From Ampullaceana balthica (lineage: Eukaryota; Mollusca; Gastropoda; Lymnaeidae): DNA of 64,000 bases. The notes below the pieces were generated by a model. It searched no databases. It saw only the letters and a program-made list of their open reading frames with translations, and was not told where the DNA came from. Made by a program: the position numbers and the translations under genes. The DNA is taken from assembly GCA_944989445.1 (NCBI GenBank), contig CALYLW010001199.1:161484-225483 (forward strand), read 5' to 3'. Shown here one piece after another: positions 25,601 to 40,600 of this stretch (position 1 is the stretch's first letter; each line of letters begins with the position of its first letter).

Positions 25601-28600
25601 GCCATAGTCTTTTGGTTTTGCTTCTGCTGAAACCCTCATGACTTTTGTCCCTTGAGCATAAATGAGGTAGTTCCCTTCACGAATAACGGCTGTAGTGCAA
25701 GACAAAAATATATTTTAAAAAATAATTTCACTATGACTATAAACTTGGTAATAATATCTTTTAATTATTTAATATTTTCATAATTATTGCTTGTCTAATT
25801 ATAATCGGATAACATCATACTTTTTCGTCCCCAATTTAAAATCTCTCTTTGGTTAAATTTTGGCCATCATTTAAAATAAAAAATTAAAAAAATTTCCTTT
25901 GTTTCAATGAAAAGTTTTAAATGGAAAAATTGAAGTACTTTATTAACTGAATAGAAAATACTGAGTATTGTTATGATAAATATTTGAGATTTTTTACTCA
26001 CGACTACAAACAGCACCATCACCCCTAAATCCAGATTTACAAACACAAACATAGGCTTCATCAGCCCCTTGAACACATTCAGCTTCTCTAGCACACATAT
26101 TTCGATTTCTTCTGCAATCAAGTATGTCTGAAATATTCAGAGACCAAAGTAAGTGATTTAAACTACATAAAATTAATTGCAATATGCATGACAACTTTTG
26201 AGTTAAAAGTGGAAGACGGTATTGAAAAATAATTAAAAAATCAAGTACAGTTACTTCTTTGTAGTTCCATATGTCTTTTTTTCTCCACAAGGCAAATAAC
26301 TGTAAATGCTATGTTCTTTGAATAATTAGTATTAATATATTCACATTTGTGTTCAAATATAAGCCTCATATTTTGAGAGTAAAATTCACCTTTTCTGCGA
26401 CACGCAACGCCATCTCCTTCATAACCTTTTGTACATCGGCAAGCATAAGACATGAGGTCAGGATCATAAACACATTCAGCATTGCGATCACAGTTGTTGA
26501 CCTGGTTGCAAGGAACCACTGAAATTGAAAACAATGTTGAGCACCAGAATATGGATAAATGATGGATAAGAGGATAAGCCGTGGTAGCTATTGAATGGAT
26601 TACAATTAAACCAAAATTAAAGGAGAAGAAAATGACTTAAACTTAGATCATCTTAGATAAGAATTCTTTGGGAAAGCCTGCCATTTAATAAATCATTTAT
26701 TTATGAATGGTTAAAAAAGATACACACTTTTAAAAAGCTGCAAATTTAAAGAACTCAAGATAAGTTGCATTGACCTCTTTAATTGTGAAACGGATATTTC
26801 AAAAATTAATTAAGATCCATCTTTACTAATTAAAATTATTTGTCCTCAACATCACAGTAATGTTGCCTAAAAAGTTCAAAACTTACTACTTCTTGTACAC
26901 TGTTTCCCATCTCCAGAATATCCAGGGTTACACCTACAAGTAAACAATGAAGGATCAGCAGCTTCAGGGCCACATCGAGCATTCTGGTCACAGTCGTTGC
27001 GGACATTGCATCCGATCGCTGAGAAAGTTAATTACAGTATATTTTATTTTATTCTAATGTATTTAAGGATGCGAAAGCTGCTGGTTTCAAAGTGTAATTT
27101 TTTTTTCTATCTTTGAATAGCCAGGAATGTTAAATTCTAAATATATAAGGATCAGCAGCTTCAGGGCCACATCGAGCATTCTGGTCACAGTCGTTGCGGA
27201 CATTGCATCCGATCGCTGAGAAAGTTAATTACAGTATATTTTATTTTATTCTAATGTATTTAACAATGCGAAAGCTGCTGGTTTCAAAGTGTAATTTTTT
27301 TTTCTATCTTTGAATAGCCAGGAATGTTACATTCTAAATATATAAAAATAGTGATTATATAATGAACAAGTAATTTTCTTAGATCAGACTTATAAATGTT
27401 ATATCAATTTATATCTGATAAAAAAACTTGGCATCAGTTTTCACAGGCATTATAAGGAAGGACCATTGGTGAGTCTTTCTGGGAGAAAATATTGCTTAAT
27501 TACTCTGACAGTTGTTGGTTCAAAAATAAAATAAAAGGACTTGCTATGTAGGATTTAAAAAAAGACAACTGAAATTGTAATGCAAAAAGGATCGTCTTCT
27601 TAACATAATATTTATGCCTACAACTATATTAAAATGATACAAGTTTTTTTTAAAAAGTTTTAAAATGTTTTGCTTATGTGTCTTAACATTATTTTTTTTT
27701 ACTTAACCTCTGACTCTCATTATTTTATTTTACTTAACCTCTGACTCTCATTATTTTATTTTACTTAACCTCTGACTCTCATTATTTTATTTTACTTAAC
27801 CTCTGACTCTCATTATTTTATTTTACTTAACCTCTGACTCTCATTATTTTTATTTTACTTAACCTCTGACTCTCATTATTTTATTTTACTTAACCTCTGA
27901 CTCTCATTATTTTATTTTACTTAACCTCTGACCCCCATTATTTTATTTTACTTAACCTCTGACTCTCTATGACTACAAAGTTTAAGATTAAAAACAAATC
28001 AAAGCAAAAAAAAACACTTTCCCATACTCAGCGGTCTACATCGTTTCCCATCTCCTTCAAAACCATCCACACATTGGCAGAAATGTTTGGTTCCATTTGA
28101 GACGCATTTGGCACTTTGGTGGCAGTCATTGTAAACATCACAGCCAACAGCCTGGCAATTAAAGCCATCCCCTGCAATAAAATAGCAAAGCTCTTGGCTG
28201 TAGTGAACAAGAGACCTTTTTTTTTAACCCTTCTTTTTTTTCTTCTGTTTGTTTTGTTAAATAAAGGAGCACATTGTAATACTTTCTTTTAACTGATTAG
28301 AAATGCTTACGCTTCACTGAATAATATTATAAAGCAATTTAACACTAAAATTAAAGAATTCATTTGGAATATTTTGCATGGTTTTTCCATGTTGTGGATA
28401 AAATTGTACCTCGGTATCCATAGTTACAGCGACAAATGCTAACGTTTCGTTCCTGATCAAGCCAGCAGATCCCTCCAACTGGGTCACACATTTGTGGATC
28501 TTCTCGGCAGTCTCTCAGCTGGCATCTCTTTCCGTCACCTCTATATCCACGCAGGCAAGTACATTCATAGTCACTGGTTTCATCGTTAAAAATACACCTG

Positions 28601-31600
28601 GCATTACGATCGCAGTTGGCACATGTATCTGTTTATTTCATAAAGTGAGTTAAAAAGTGTGTGTTCCTGACTGACTGAAATAAAAGTCTATAAAGTGAAT
28701 ACAGTGTGGCGAAAATATTACATGTATTTAAACAATTTAGAACAGTATATGTACAAAAATAATAAAACAAGATGCAAAAAATAAATTACTTTGCTTAAAT
28801 GTTTTAAGAGTATTTAAAAATATTGAGCAGTGTTATACCATTTTTGAAAATAAATATTCATAAGATTGACAGTGTTAAAAACAACAACAACAACACAGTA
28901 TTTGACCATTTTCAAATATAAAACAATAAGTATTGAAAAGATGAAACTTTGTCAGAAATAATAAAATTTTAAACAATAAAAACTTAGATTTGAACCAACC
29001 AATCAGAGTACAGCTTTGGCCATCTCCTGTGTATCCAGGGTTACATTGGCAGCCATGTGCTTTCCTCTCAATGTTGAAAATACATTGTGCAAACCTGTGA
29101 CATTGTCCACATCCACTGTCTGATAGATTTAAATAAAATCGTGCAGTACAACATGTAAAAATTCTTGTTGTTTTAAAGGCTAATAATATTTGCCATTTAC
29201 CACTTGCAATGTAAAATAAAATGGCTCTTAATCTCCAAATTTGACAAAAGGCCCTTTGTAGGGGGTGGGGGAAGCTTTAAAATTGCTGTAAATAAATATT
29301 TACTTATAATATCAGAGGTACAAAATTTGTACATTCTTCATTTTAGAGATAAAAAAATTACTAGTTAAATTTTTTAACAGAAGGTCTGGAATATTAATCC
29401 CGTAATAAAAAGAATATCTGTCATGTTCTTCGAATGGACTAGAGAAGACTCCCTCGTCAGGCCTTCATATGGACACCAAAAGGCAAAAGAAAACAAGGAA
29501 AACCAAAGGAAACCCTACGTAGAACAATCAAAAGAGAAAGCTCAACCATGGGTCTAAGAAATAAACAAGACCTAATACAATTGGCGACGGATCGTCGTAA
29601 ATGGAAATCCATGACTTCTGCCCTATTTCCGTCTTCGGCCCGAGAGGAATAACTAACTAACTAATAAAAAGAATGTTTTGAATCTAATTTCATCAATTTG
29701 CAGTGCATCCTTCATTAATAAATGTTACAATTCAATTTAATTAATGGAAATAAACCTATTTAAATAAATTTTCTTCCATGCTTGAAATCATTAAAGTCAC
29801 GAACTTTCATAATGCGGCCGTTTAATTATCAACAGCATGAACTTACCTAACAGAGGCTGGCAAGAGTAACCGTCACCACTAAACTCATCCAAGCATTCAC
29901 AGCTGTAGGTCTTAAGGTCTTCATCATAAACACACTGAGCGTTCTCAGCACATATAGGAGCCTCAGCACAGCTAGCGGCTGATGATATATATTATGTATA
30001 TATATAAAATTAATTATAGCTTTCAATAATAATTCATGTATATGTTAAGTTAATCAAATCACAAAAAGTCACCTTTAAAAACTATTTATAAAGTAAATAA
30101 CTACCGGTCTATGATGGATGAATGCCAACATCTGGACATTTGTATACAATGTTGCGTATGTAACTTTAACTATGTTTAAGGAAGATTGAGAGTGCTATGT
30201 TTTTTCTCAAGTTGTTTGAAATGTCTGTAAAGTGCGCTATATAAGTGTACACAATATACAAATAAATATTTATTATCAAGTATCAAGGCTATGGCCAAAA
30301 GTTATAGTCATAACTAATAGCATTAGAAGAAGGAAAAATTAAGAATTTTATAGCAACCTTTATACTTCCTTCCAACTTTACTTTTAAAAAAATTGAAAAT
30401 TCAACGAAATTCTAAAATGATATATAATATAATATATTATATTGTAATATAAATGATAATTTACAATTTCCAACAATAGTCTACTTACTGAAAGGGGCAC
30501 ACGTGACCCCATCACCTGTAAATCCAGTATTGCACACACATTTTGCCTGGCGGGTTCCCTCAGTGAAAGCGCACAGAGCATTGCTATCACAAACTACTTG
30601 ACCACAAAGAGGAACATTAGCTAAGAGAAAAAAGAAAGAAAAATATCAAAGCCAGGTAGAGTTGAAGAGCAGAGATCAGGATTTTGATACTAATATATTC
30701 TTATATGATGATGAAAAGCTACAGTTGAAAATCCCTTGCATTACTTGAAATGTTATTTTAGAAAGAAAATAAAAAGTTAAAAAGGACTATGACAATGTTA
30801 ATTTTGTTATCATATAAAATACAGGCTACGCAAACTAAATGGTTGAACAAAATAATAAATTAAATCTTTCTTAATTGACTAATACAAAATTAGATGTGTT
30901 GGCTAATGCCTTCTTCAGTACAAATAACTTACATAAGTATAAAAATTAAATTTATATTATATAATAAATGCTATATCATGGAAAAATAATAATTAAGTAA
31001 AGATTAAAAAAACAACAACCCAGAAATGAAAAGAAGATAGATGGGTACAATTACTTAACAAAGACACATGACAAAAAAACAATCTATTCTCATTATCACC
31101 TTCACATGTCTGCCCATCTCCAGAAAATCCTGGCTGGCACCGACACTGAAAATTGCCAGGTAGGTTAAAACAACGAGCGTTTTGATGACATGGGTTCAAA
31201 AGGCATTCATCAATATCTGGAAGAAATGAGACAATGAAATTAAAATCTTGTAATGATTCTGATGATTTATTTTATACGTCTTTTCATTGAACAGATTATA
31301 TAAAAAGTCAACACACAAATTTAGTTTCATCGCTGAAGTGATATAAACTAGTCACTGACCGGGCTTTCCTTGATTTAGAATGCAGATATACCTTCACATT
31401 TCATTCCATCTCCTCCATAGCCAGTCCTGCAGACACATTTGTGAGTCTCTCCGAGAGGGACACAGTCAGCATTGTCCCCACACTTGTTAGCAGTGTTGGC
31501 ACAAGGGTCAGTACCTGGAGGAAAAATGGACACAGGAAATTTAAAGTGAAAGTCAGTTATCACTCAATTATCTTATCAGTTTCAGACGCTCCTTCTATAC

Positions 31601-34600
31601 AGAAGATTATTGCGTCCTACGCTTATCTATGGTTTGTGTCTAGTCCTGCATTCTTATTAGAGTTTTAAATGTTGATCAAGTGTTGGTTTTCCTGGTTTCT
31701 TCATGAAGGCAACCCATTCCACCTGGAATTCCGGACATTATTTCTTATATAAATAATCCTGTTGAGTTAAAAGGAAAAAAAACAACTAAAGAACGATGAT
31801 ATAAATGTGGTATATACTCGTTCTAAAGCCGACCTTTTTTTGTACAAAATCTAGGGGGAAAAGTTGGGGGGTCGCATTGAATATCGGTGTTGTGTGTTGT
31901 TAAGTTGTTATTGTAAATCATCAAGGTCTTTTTCTACACTCTACAAGATTCGACTGCTCTACCAGAAGCTATAAAGTATTATTAAAACATCTGCATTTGC
32001 CTTATTTAATCATTTTATTTATTTTTGTGAATGTTTAAATAATTTTTTTTTACAAATTTTGTTTTCAACAACGAATTTTAAATTAAAATTTAATGTACCG
32101 CTTTTGCCAGTTTAAAATTCTTTTACTTTTGTTTCTTAATTCTACTTTTATGCAATTAAAGCATTATATTTATGTGTTTAAAAATTTTCAATAAAGCCAT
32201 TGCTGATAAGATTTCCCCAGCTAACTGAGACAGACACATCAAATAATTTCACCTGTGAAAAGACCAACTTTTGACGTCATGGCAAATCTGACCACCTGGT
32301 CCTGCTGACTGTGTTTGACGAAGTGACGGTTGACCGCGAGCCTCCAAACATCACTGGTGAGTGTCTGATCGTCGAAGCATTCGTCGAACGTGATGGTGTT
32401 GTCCCAGGTGTAGCGGTAGGCCACGTCGTTGACTCGATAGGTTCTTTCGACAAAGGCCTTTACAGTACCTGTGGTTAAAACATTGGAGATTATCTCATCT
32501 TTTATACTATTATACATTCAACATCACCATTTAGTTTATTCTATATTTAACATGAACATCTAGTTTATACTAAATTTGACACCACCATTTAGTTAATCTA
32601 ATTTTGACACCACTTTTTAGTTTATTAAATATTTGACATCACCATCTAGTTTATTCTATATTTGACATAACCATCTAAGTTTATTCTATATTTGACATCA
32701 CAATCTAGTTTATTCTATAATTAACATCACCATCTAGTTTATTCTATATTTGACATCATATCTAGTTTAATCTATATTTGACATCACCATCTAGTTTATT
32801 CTATATTTGACATCAGTATCTAGTTTAATCTATATTTGACATCACCATCTAGTTTATTCTATATTTGACACCACCATCTAGTTTATTCTATATTTGGCAT
32901 AAACATTTAAGTTTATGCCATATTTTAAGAACCCACCAATGCTTATGTTTTATACTTAGGTGATTATAAAAGATGGACCAATACAAACGAGAGACCAATT
33001 TACTGTCATGATTCAATATATTTAACTTTTTTATTCCAAATTTAAAAAAACGAGATCACATTCTACAATGCAATTCAAATTGCATCAGAGCAAGAGTAAA
33101 AAAAATAAAAAAATAAAAAAATTTTTTTTTAAATTAAATATTTTTAAAAAAAATAAATAAATGCGTGCATTTCCTTTTTTTCACTTTCATGGTAAAAGTC
33201 CTAAACAATGCTAGCACATTAATTTTTCTTGGCTTTGAATCTTTACGGTTTTTCTTTGGGTATGAAGCTGCCATTGATTAGACAAGAAAAACACCAGACG
33301 CTGTCACACACTACACCACTTCATATTCCCAGAATGTCGGCTGAAGGATGAATAACAAATTTAGATTCAACCTGGCCAAAACTTTACTATGAGAAACGGT
33401 TTAGATTCAACCTGGCCAAAACTTTACCATGAGAAACGGTTTAGATTCAACCTGGCCAAAACTATACCACGAGAAACGGTTTAGATTCAACATATAGCCA
33501 AAACTTTACCACGAGAAACGGTTTAGATTCAACCTATAGCCAAAACTTTACCACGAGAAACGGTTTAGATTCAACCTATAGCCAAAACTTTACCACGAGA
33601 AACGGTTTAGATTCAACCTATAGCCAAAACTTTACCACGAGAAACGGTTTAGATTCAACCTATAGCCAAAACTTTACCACGAGAAACGGTTTAGATTCAA
33701 CCTATAGCCAAAACTATACCATGAGAAACGGTTTAGATTCAACCTGGCCAAAACTATACCACGAGAAACGGTTTAGATTCAACCTATAGCCAAAACGTTA
33801 CCACGAGAAACGGTTTAGATTCAACCTATAGCCAAAACTATACCACGAGAAACGGTTTAGATTCAACCTATAGGCAAATTCTTACCGCGAGCTGTTTTCT
33901 TGTAGTTCTCTTGGTAATCGTCGACTGCCACAGTGGCGCCCAGTGGGATCTCCGGCACGTTCCCTTCAAGTCTCGTCTCCATCAAGATGTTGTTGGGCGT
34001 GTCATGCCCATAAAAAACCTGGTAAATCCGAACGACGTAGTTGGCCCTGTCCACAGACTGGAAAGTCACTCGGGCTGTTCTGTTGAATTTCCCGCCTGCA
34101 GGACAGGTTTCGAGTGGTGGTTACAATGATATTAGCTTACGAAATACAGAGTCAAGTAATAAGTTACAAATCAACAATGGAAAAAAAGTTCCTTTAAAGA
34201 AATAGCACGTGGCAATAAGTTCTTTGTTTAAATAATCATATTCAGCTAATATATGTATTAATTATCTATTATTTCGAGATTGAATGAATGAATGCTTTCT
34301 TCTATAACACCAGTAATATCTATGCTAGTTTATCATGCTCGTTGCGCTTTGATGTTTTAACACTCTATCAAATAAAAAAAAAGTATACAACGTTTTTTTT
34401 TAATATTGATCTCTGTTTTCACATTCTTTCAAATTTTCAGAAGACTCTTCAACAATTTCAGTGCAGGCGATTCAAAATTGCGTGCATCAAAAGACTTCCT
34501 CGTGTGTCCATCCACAATGGGAACTTTCAGAAGGGACTACGTAGAGTAGAGGATCGCAGCCCCTTTAAGCTTATATTTGATGATTTTAAATAGCATGTAA

Positions 34601-37600
34601 CTTCATGTTACTTGAACAGTTCCATTTTTTTGGGTTCGACTTCAGCCAATTTTATAAATGAACATAGCATATTAGTTTACAGAACATCCTCCTTGAGATC
34701 TAATTAATTAGGCAAATATTTAGAAACCACCAGGAGAACTGATGGAAATTTATTTAAACTCGCTGTCTCAGTACCAGTGAGGCTGTAGCCGTTCTTAGCC
34801 CGGGGGTTCATGGGGACAGCGAACAGCCACCCGATGATTCCTCCAATGGAGTTGAGGGTCTCCAGGGCAGGCCCCAGGATATCGGGCACTCGCGAGACTG
34901 CGCTGTAGGTCCGGCCGTCCGTGATGACCACGTAGGTGTGGATGTTCAGGTCATTGCCGAGGGTGATGCCGTTCAAGCTGCCGTAGACGCGTCCGTTGAG
35001 TTTTTGGGCGACACCTGCACAAACGATTGAAACCGTCGTGATGAAGCTGTCAGTACGGGCATATCGAGGTAAACAGGAAATCTTAAGACTACGTCGTGCT
35101 ATTAAGCTGATTATAGGCAAAGGTGAAAACGGACGGTTGGTGAGAGTGACGAAAGGGGTGACAATTGGTGAATGGATGGTGAGGTATAGTGAATAACATG
35201 GACAGATATAATGGACGGATGGAGAGGTAGAATAGAAACATGGAAAGATATAAAGGACGGATGGAAAGGTAGAATAGATACATGGAGAGATATAATGGGC
35301 GGATGGAAAGGTAGAATAGATACATGGGGAGATAAAATGGGCGGATGGAAAGGTAGAATAGATACATGGAAAGATAATGGACAGATAGAAAGGTAGAATA
35401 GATGCATTGAAAGATATAATGGTCGGATGGAGAGGTAGAACAGATACACGGAAAGATATAATGGACGGATGGAGAGGTAGAATAGATACATTGAAAGATA
35501 TAATGGGCAGATGGAGCGGTACAATGGCTGGACGAGAAGGTAGAAGGAAGAATTGAAAGATGGAATGGATGGATGGAGACAGTTTTGGCGCTAGACATTT
35601 GTAGGTCGGCCATAGGCAATTGTCGCGCTCTGGAAAATTATGGGGAGAGTTGAGAAAGATTGAACCGGCTCTGGATGCAGAAGTAGAATTGACGGATGAA
35701 GAAGTAGATAGGATGGACGGAGACGTAGAATGACTGACTGGAAAGATAGAATGCATGAAAATAGAAGTGATGATGTTAATGGAGTTGACAGTGAACGAGT
35801 AAACTCGTAAAAATTATGTTTTCTAAAAATGGCAAATAAAATAATAATTTTTATTCGCAAAACACATAGAGTTTTAATATAAAATACCTTGGAAATGAAC
35901 AGATAAAAACTTAGTAAAAAATATATTTTTTTTTAATGAGAGACAGTTTTTGTTGCCCTCCACCCCTCTTTGTGCAGGAATTTCCCCCACGGTTCCTACC
36001 TGGTTCAAGACAGGCGAGTCCATTCCCGTAGAAAGGCGGGACACACGCACAGCACGAGCCCACGTCATGGTCAATACACTGGGCATTTTGATGACATTTG
36101 TATTCCGACTGGACGCATCCGTCTTGTTGTGTCTCCACATCAAACAGCGTCACTGAATATTGGAGAGGTTCAACAAAACAGACATCGTTTAGTTCGTTGA
36201 CCTTGAAATGTTTGAAAGGTTTAATGCATGAAATCACAGTGCTATGAAGTTTAAGTGGCTCACTGTTGATTATAATTTAGCACTGTCCACTAGGAGAGCA
36301 AAAGTAGAAATAACCATTGACATTTGTGGTATGAGAATTTTTTCATGCAGCGCTAAGTGTTTCAACACACACACCTTCCCCAGTGTTCAGGTCAGCCGGT
36401 CTCACGTTGCCGCTCCTAGTGTTTCCGATGTGGTACATCCAGACACCAGGAAAGTTTACATTGGAACCGCTGTAAATATTAATTTGTTAAATAAAGAGGT
36501 ATGTAATTTAAGCAAGCCATATTGAAGAACAAGCCATATTGAAGGGTTAACCTTGAAAGATTAGGAACAAATTTACGCCTTTCTCAAAACCGAAGTAAAA
36601 TTTTGAATTTCTTGATACTTTCAGCTATGTATGCACTCCCAGCCTGCACCAGAATAATTAATCACGAGTGAAATCTTTGAAAAGTTTAACCAAGTGAAAT
36701 GTTGATATTAATCCGAATAGACACAAGTTCAGAACAAATATATTTCTTAGCAAATGTTGTTGGCGAACCATTTTCTCGACCAAAGGTATGTGTATATAGG
36801 TGGAATAAAAACCGAAAAGTCGCTGGAAGTGGCCGCTACAAATCAAGTTGCGCCTCTGAATACGCCATATGAATTGAAAAATCTGACATGTTCTGTCTTT
36901 GACGGCCACAGTCTTCATTTTTACTCACGTGACGAAGGCCCCGCTGTCGGCGGATCCTGGCAGGGTGTAAAAGCTCCCGCCCCTGCCCCCCTCAAAACCA
37001 GCCTGTGGTGGAATGTCCGAGTATGTGGGTTCTGACTTTCCCTGAGATTTGGTCCACTGAATGCCGTTGTCCAGGTAGTGGAACAATGCGAATGAGTGGA
37101 TCCCATTAGTCACCAGAACCAGCTGGAAGGTATTCAACTGAAAAAGTAGAAAATATAAACACGTTAAATGGCCGATCACAATCAGCTGTAAAATGAAAAG
37201 GGAGATAGTTTTAAGCAAGAATTTAGCATTGTTAATATACAACAAACCAACGCCAGTTATCATCTTCATGGTCGTCACATACTTAAGGTTTGTTATATCA
37301 TAGAGCGTTGAGCAGCAAATCGCTCAATCCAAAAAGACTTGCCGGTAGCTTTCAGGTCCTAAACCTATCATTCTGAACTCCTTTGGTTTTGTTTTCTACG
37401 TCATCCTATTTATAGATGCATATGGAAAATGGTTATATTCCTAAGTTTTCCATGTATAGATAGATATCTATTAGGGGTGCTCGTACTTTGAGGTTTTCAA
37501 TAAAGCCATTTCAGACCACCTAAGATTTTTATTCTATAACCTTCCATTTATTGCTACATCTGATCAAATGGAGGTTTGTAACCTGTTAACTTCCATTTAT

Positions 37601-40600
37601 AGCTACATCCAATCCTTTGGAGGCTTGTAACCTGTAAACTTCCATTTATAGCTACATCCAATCCTTTGGAGGTTTGTAGCCTGAAACTTTCCCTTTATTG
37701 CTAAAACTGATCCACTGGAGTTTTGTAAAATGTAACTTTCCATTTATAGCTGCATGTGATTCACTGGATGTTTGTAATACGTATCGGGGACATGGACCAG
37801 CAAATTGCATGTCTTTAACACTGGTTGAGGCGTGACTAATGATGACACATTATGCCTTGAATGTCAGATGAGATTGTTTTTATGTTGTTTTTTTCTCTGA
37901 TGGTATCTTTTAAGTGTGGGATTATTCGCAAGTTGCCGAGCACGTAACATTACGGAGAGTTATTCCGTTTTATTTAGGGGCAGTCCATAAAGTAAATCAC
38001 GCTCCAGAGGGGGTGTAAGAAAGAGTGACAATTTGTGACAGGGGGGGGGGTTCTGGCCATGTGTGACGCAAGGGTGTTTTATATTAAATTTTAATTATTT
38101 TATTAATTTAAAAAAACAACATTTTGTTCGAAAGTGTGACGTACTTTATTTGGGGTGGGGGTTCTGAGATTTGTGACAGTTTGTGACAGGGGGGACGGGT
38201 TAAAAATGATCAAAGATAGCGTGCCGTACTTTATGGACGGCCTCTTACACAGGCTAATGTTCTGTTCTATAGCAAAAAATAAATTCTAGTGATTGGTTCT
38301 AAAAGAAAACGTTTTGGTCTTTAGTGACTTACTGAGATGTTATACACAGTCACGTAACTGACTTTAGCGCGCGTATGGTAATCAACGACTTTAGCTAGCG
38401 CGCGCATGGTAAGCAACGACTTTAGCGCGCGTATGGTAATCAACGACTTTAGCGCGCGTATGGTAATTAATGACTTTAGCGCGCGTATGGTAATCATCGA
38501 CTTTAGCGCACGTTTGGTAATCAATTACTTTAGCGCGCGTATGGTAATCAATGACTTTAGCGCGCGTATGGTAATCAACGACTTTAGCAAGAGTATGGTA
38601 ATCAACGACTTTAGCGCGCGTATTGTAATCAACGACTTTAGCACGAGTATGGTAATCAACGACTTTAGCGCGAGTATGGTAATCAACGACTTTAGCGCAC
38701 GTATTATGGTAATCAACGACTTTAGCACGCGTATGGTAATCAACGACTTTAGCACGCGTATGGTAATCAACGACTTTAGCGCGTGTATGGTAATCAACAA
38801 CTTTAGCGGGTGTATGTTAATCAACGACTTGAGTGCGCGTATGGTAATCACGACTTTAGCGCGCGCATTATGTTAATCAATGACTTTAGCGCGCGTATGT
38901 TAATCAACGACTTTAGCGCGTCCATGGTAATCAACGACTTTAACGCGCGTATGGTAATCAACGACTTTAGCGCGAGTATGGTAATCAGCGACTTTAGCTC
39001 GTGTATGGTAATCAACGACTTTAGCTCGGGTATGGTAATCAACGACTTTAGCGCGCGTATGATAATCAATGACTTTAGCTCGGGTATGGTAATCAACGAC
39101 TTTAGCGCGCGTATGGTATTTAACGACTTTAGCTCGGCTATGGTAATAACCGACTTTAGCGCGCGTATGGTAATCAACGACTTTAGCTCGTGTATGGTAA
39201 TCAACGACTTTAGCTCGGGTATGGTAATCAATGACTTTAGCGCGCGTATGGTAATCAACGACTTTAGCTCGGGTATGGTAATCAACAACTTTAGCTCGGG
39301 TATGGTAATCAATGACTTTAGCGCGCGTATGGTAATCAACGACTTTAGCTCGCATATGGTAATCAACGACTTTAGCTCGTGTATGGTAATCAACGACTTT
39401 AGCTCGGGTATGGTTATCAACGACTTTAGCGCGCGTATGGTAATTGACGGCTTTAGCTCGTGTATGGTAATCAACGACTTTAGCTCGGGTGTTGTAATCA
39501 ACGACTTTAGCGCGCGTATAGTAATCAATGACTTTAGCTCGGGTATGGTAATCAACGACTATAGCGCATGTATGGTAATCAACGACTTTAGCTCGTGTAT
39601 GTTAATCAACGACTTGAGTGCGCGTATGGTAATCATGACTTTAGCGCACGCATTATGTTAATCAATGACTTTAGAGCGCGTATGTTAATCAACGACTTGA
39701 GCTCGTGTATGGTAATCAACGACTTTAGCTCTGGTATGGTAATCAATGACTTTAGCGCGCGTATGGTAATCAACGACTTTAGCTCGCGTATGGTAATCAA
39801 CGACTTTAGCTCGTGTATGGTAATCAACGACTTTAGCTCGGGTATGGTAATCAACGACTTAAACGCGCGTATGGTAATCAACGACTTTAGCGCGCGTATG
39901 GTAATCAACGACTTTAGCGCGCGTTTAGTAATCAACGACTTTAGCTCGGGTATGGTAATCAACGACTTTAGCGCGCGTATGGTAATCAACGACTTTAGCG
40001 CGAGTATGGTAATCAACGACTTTAGCGCGAGTATGGTAATCAACGACATTAGGAAAAAATTTAATACTTTAGTCTTACGGTCTCTACCACATCTCTCACC
40101 TTCATCCACCATATCTACATTTTCTAGTCTATTCTTTTCCCCTTTCTTCACCATTTTCTCTACTTTCCTAAGCTATACAGCACTCAATCGTTATCCACAT
40201 TTCTACAGCACTCAATCGTTATCCACATTTCTCTCCTACTTTCCACCATTATTCTCTGCTTTATTATTGTTTTGCGTCTATCTTAACATAAAGAGCAAAC
40301 ATTTTTCCAATATGACCGACAATCACTTGAGATGGATGCTAAGGAATTTTTTTCTTCATAGAAATAATGAATTCAATATTTATAAAGTCGGCTTAAATGT
40401 GCAGCCGTCTAATTCCCCACAATAAATCAACAACTAAAAAAATTTACACCTGTCGGAGACACACTATTTAGGTAACAACACTGACACATGGCCGACACCC
40501 AGTAACGAGAGAAGCACCACCTTGTCTGACTGTTGACTGTAGTAGCCCACTCTGTCCCACGTGACGATGAACAACGATGTGGGGACGTAGTTCTCGAAAC

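Noticed and set aside
34704..35756. 350-codon minus-strand open frame
   Set aside because: It mixes a real G2F exon (34775-35014) with intronic minisatellite translation rich in Ser, Pro and Tyr.
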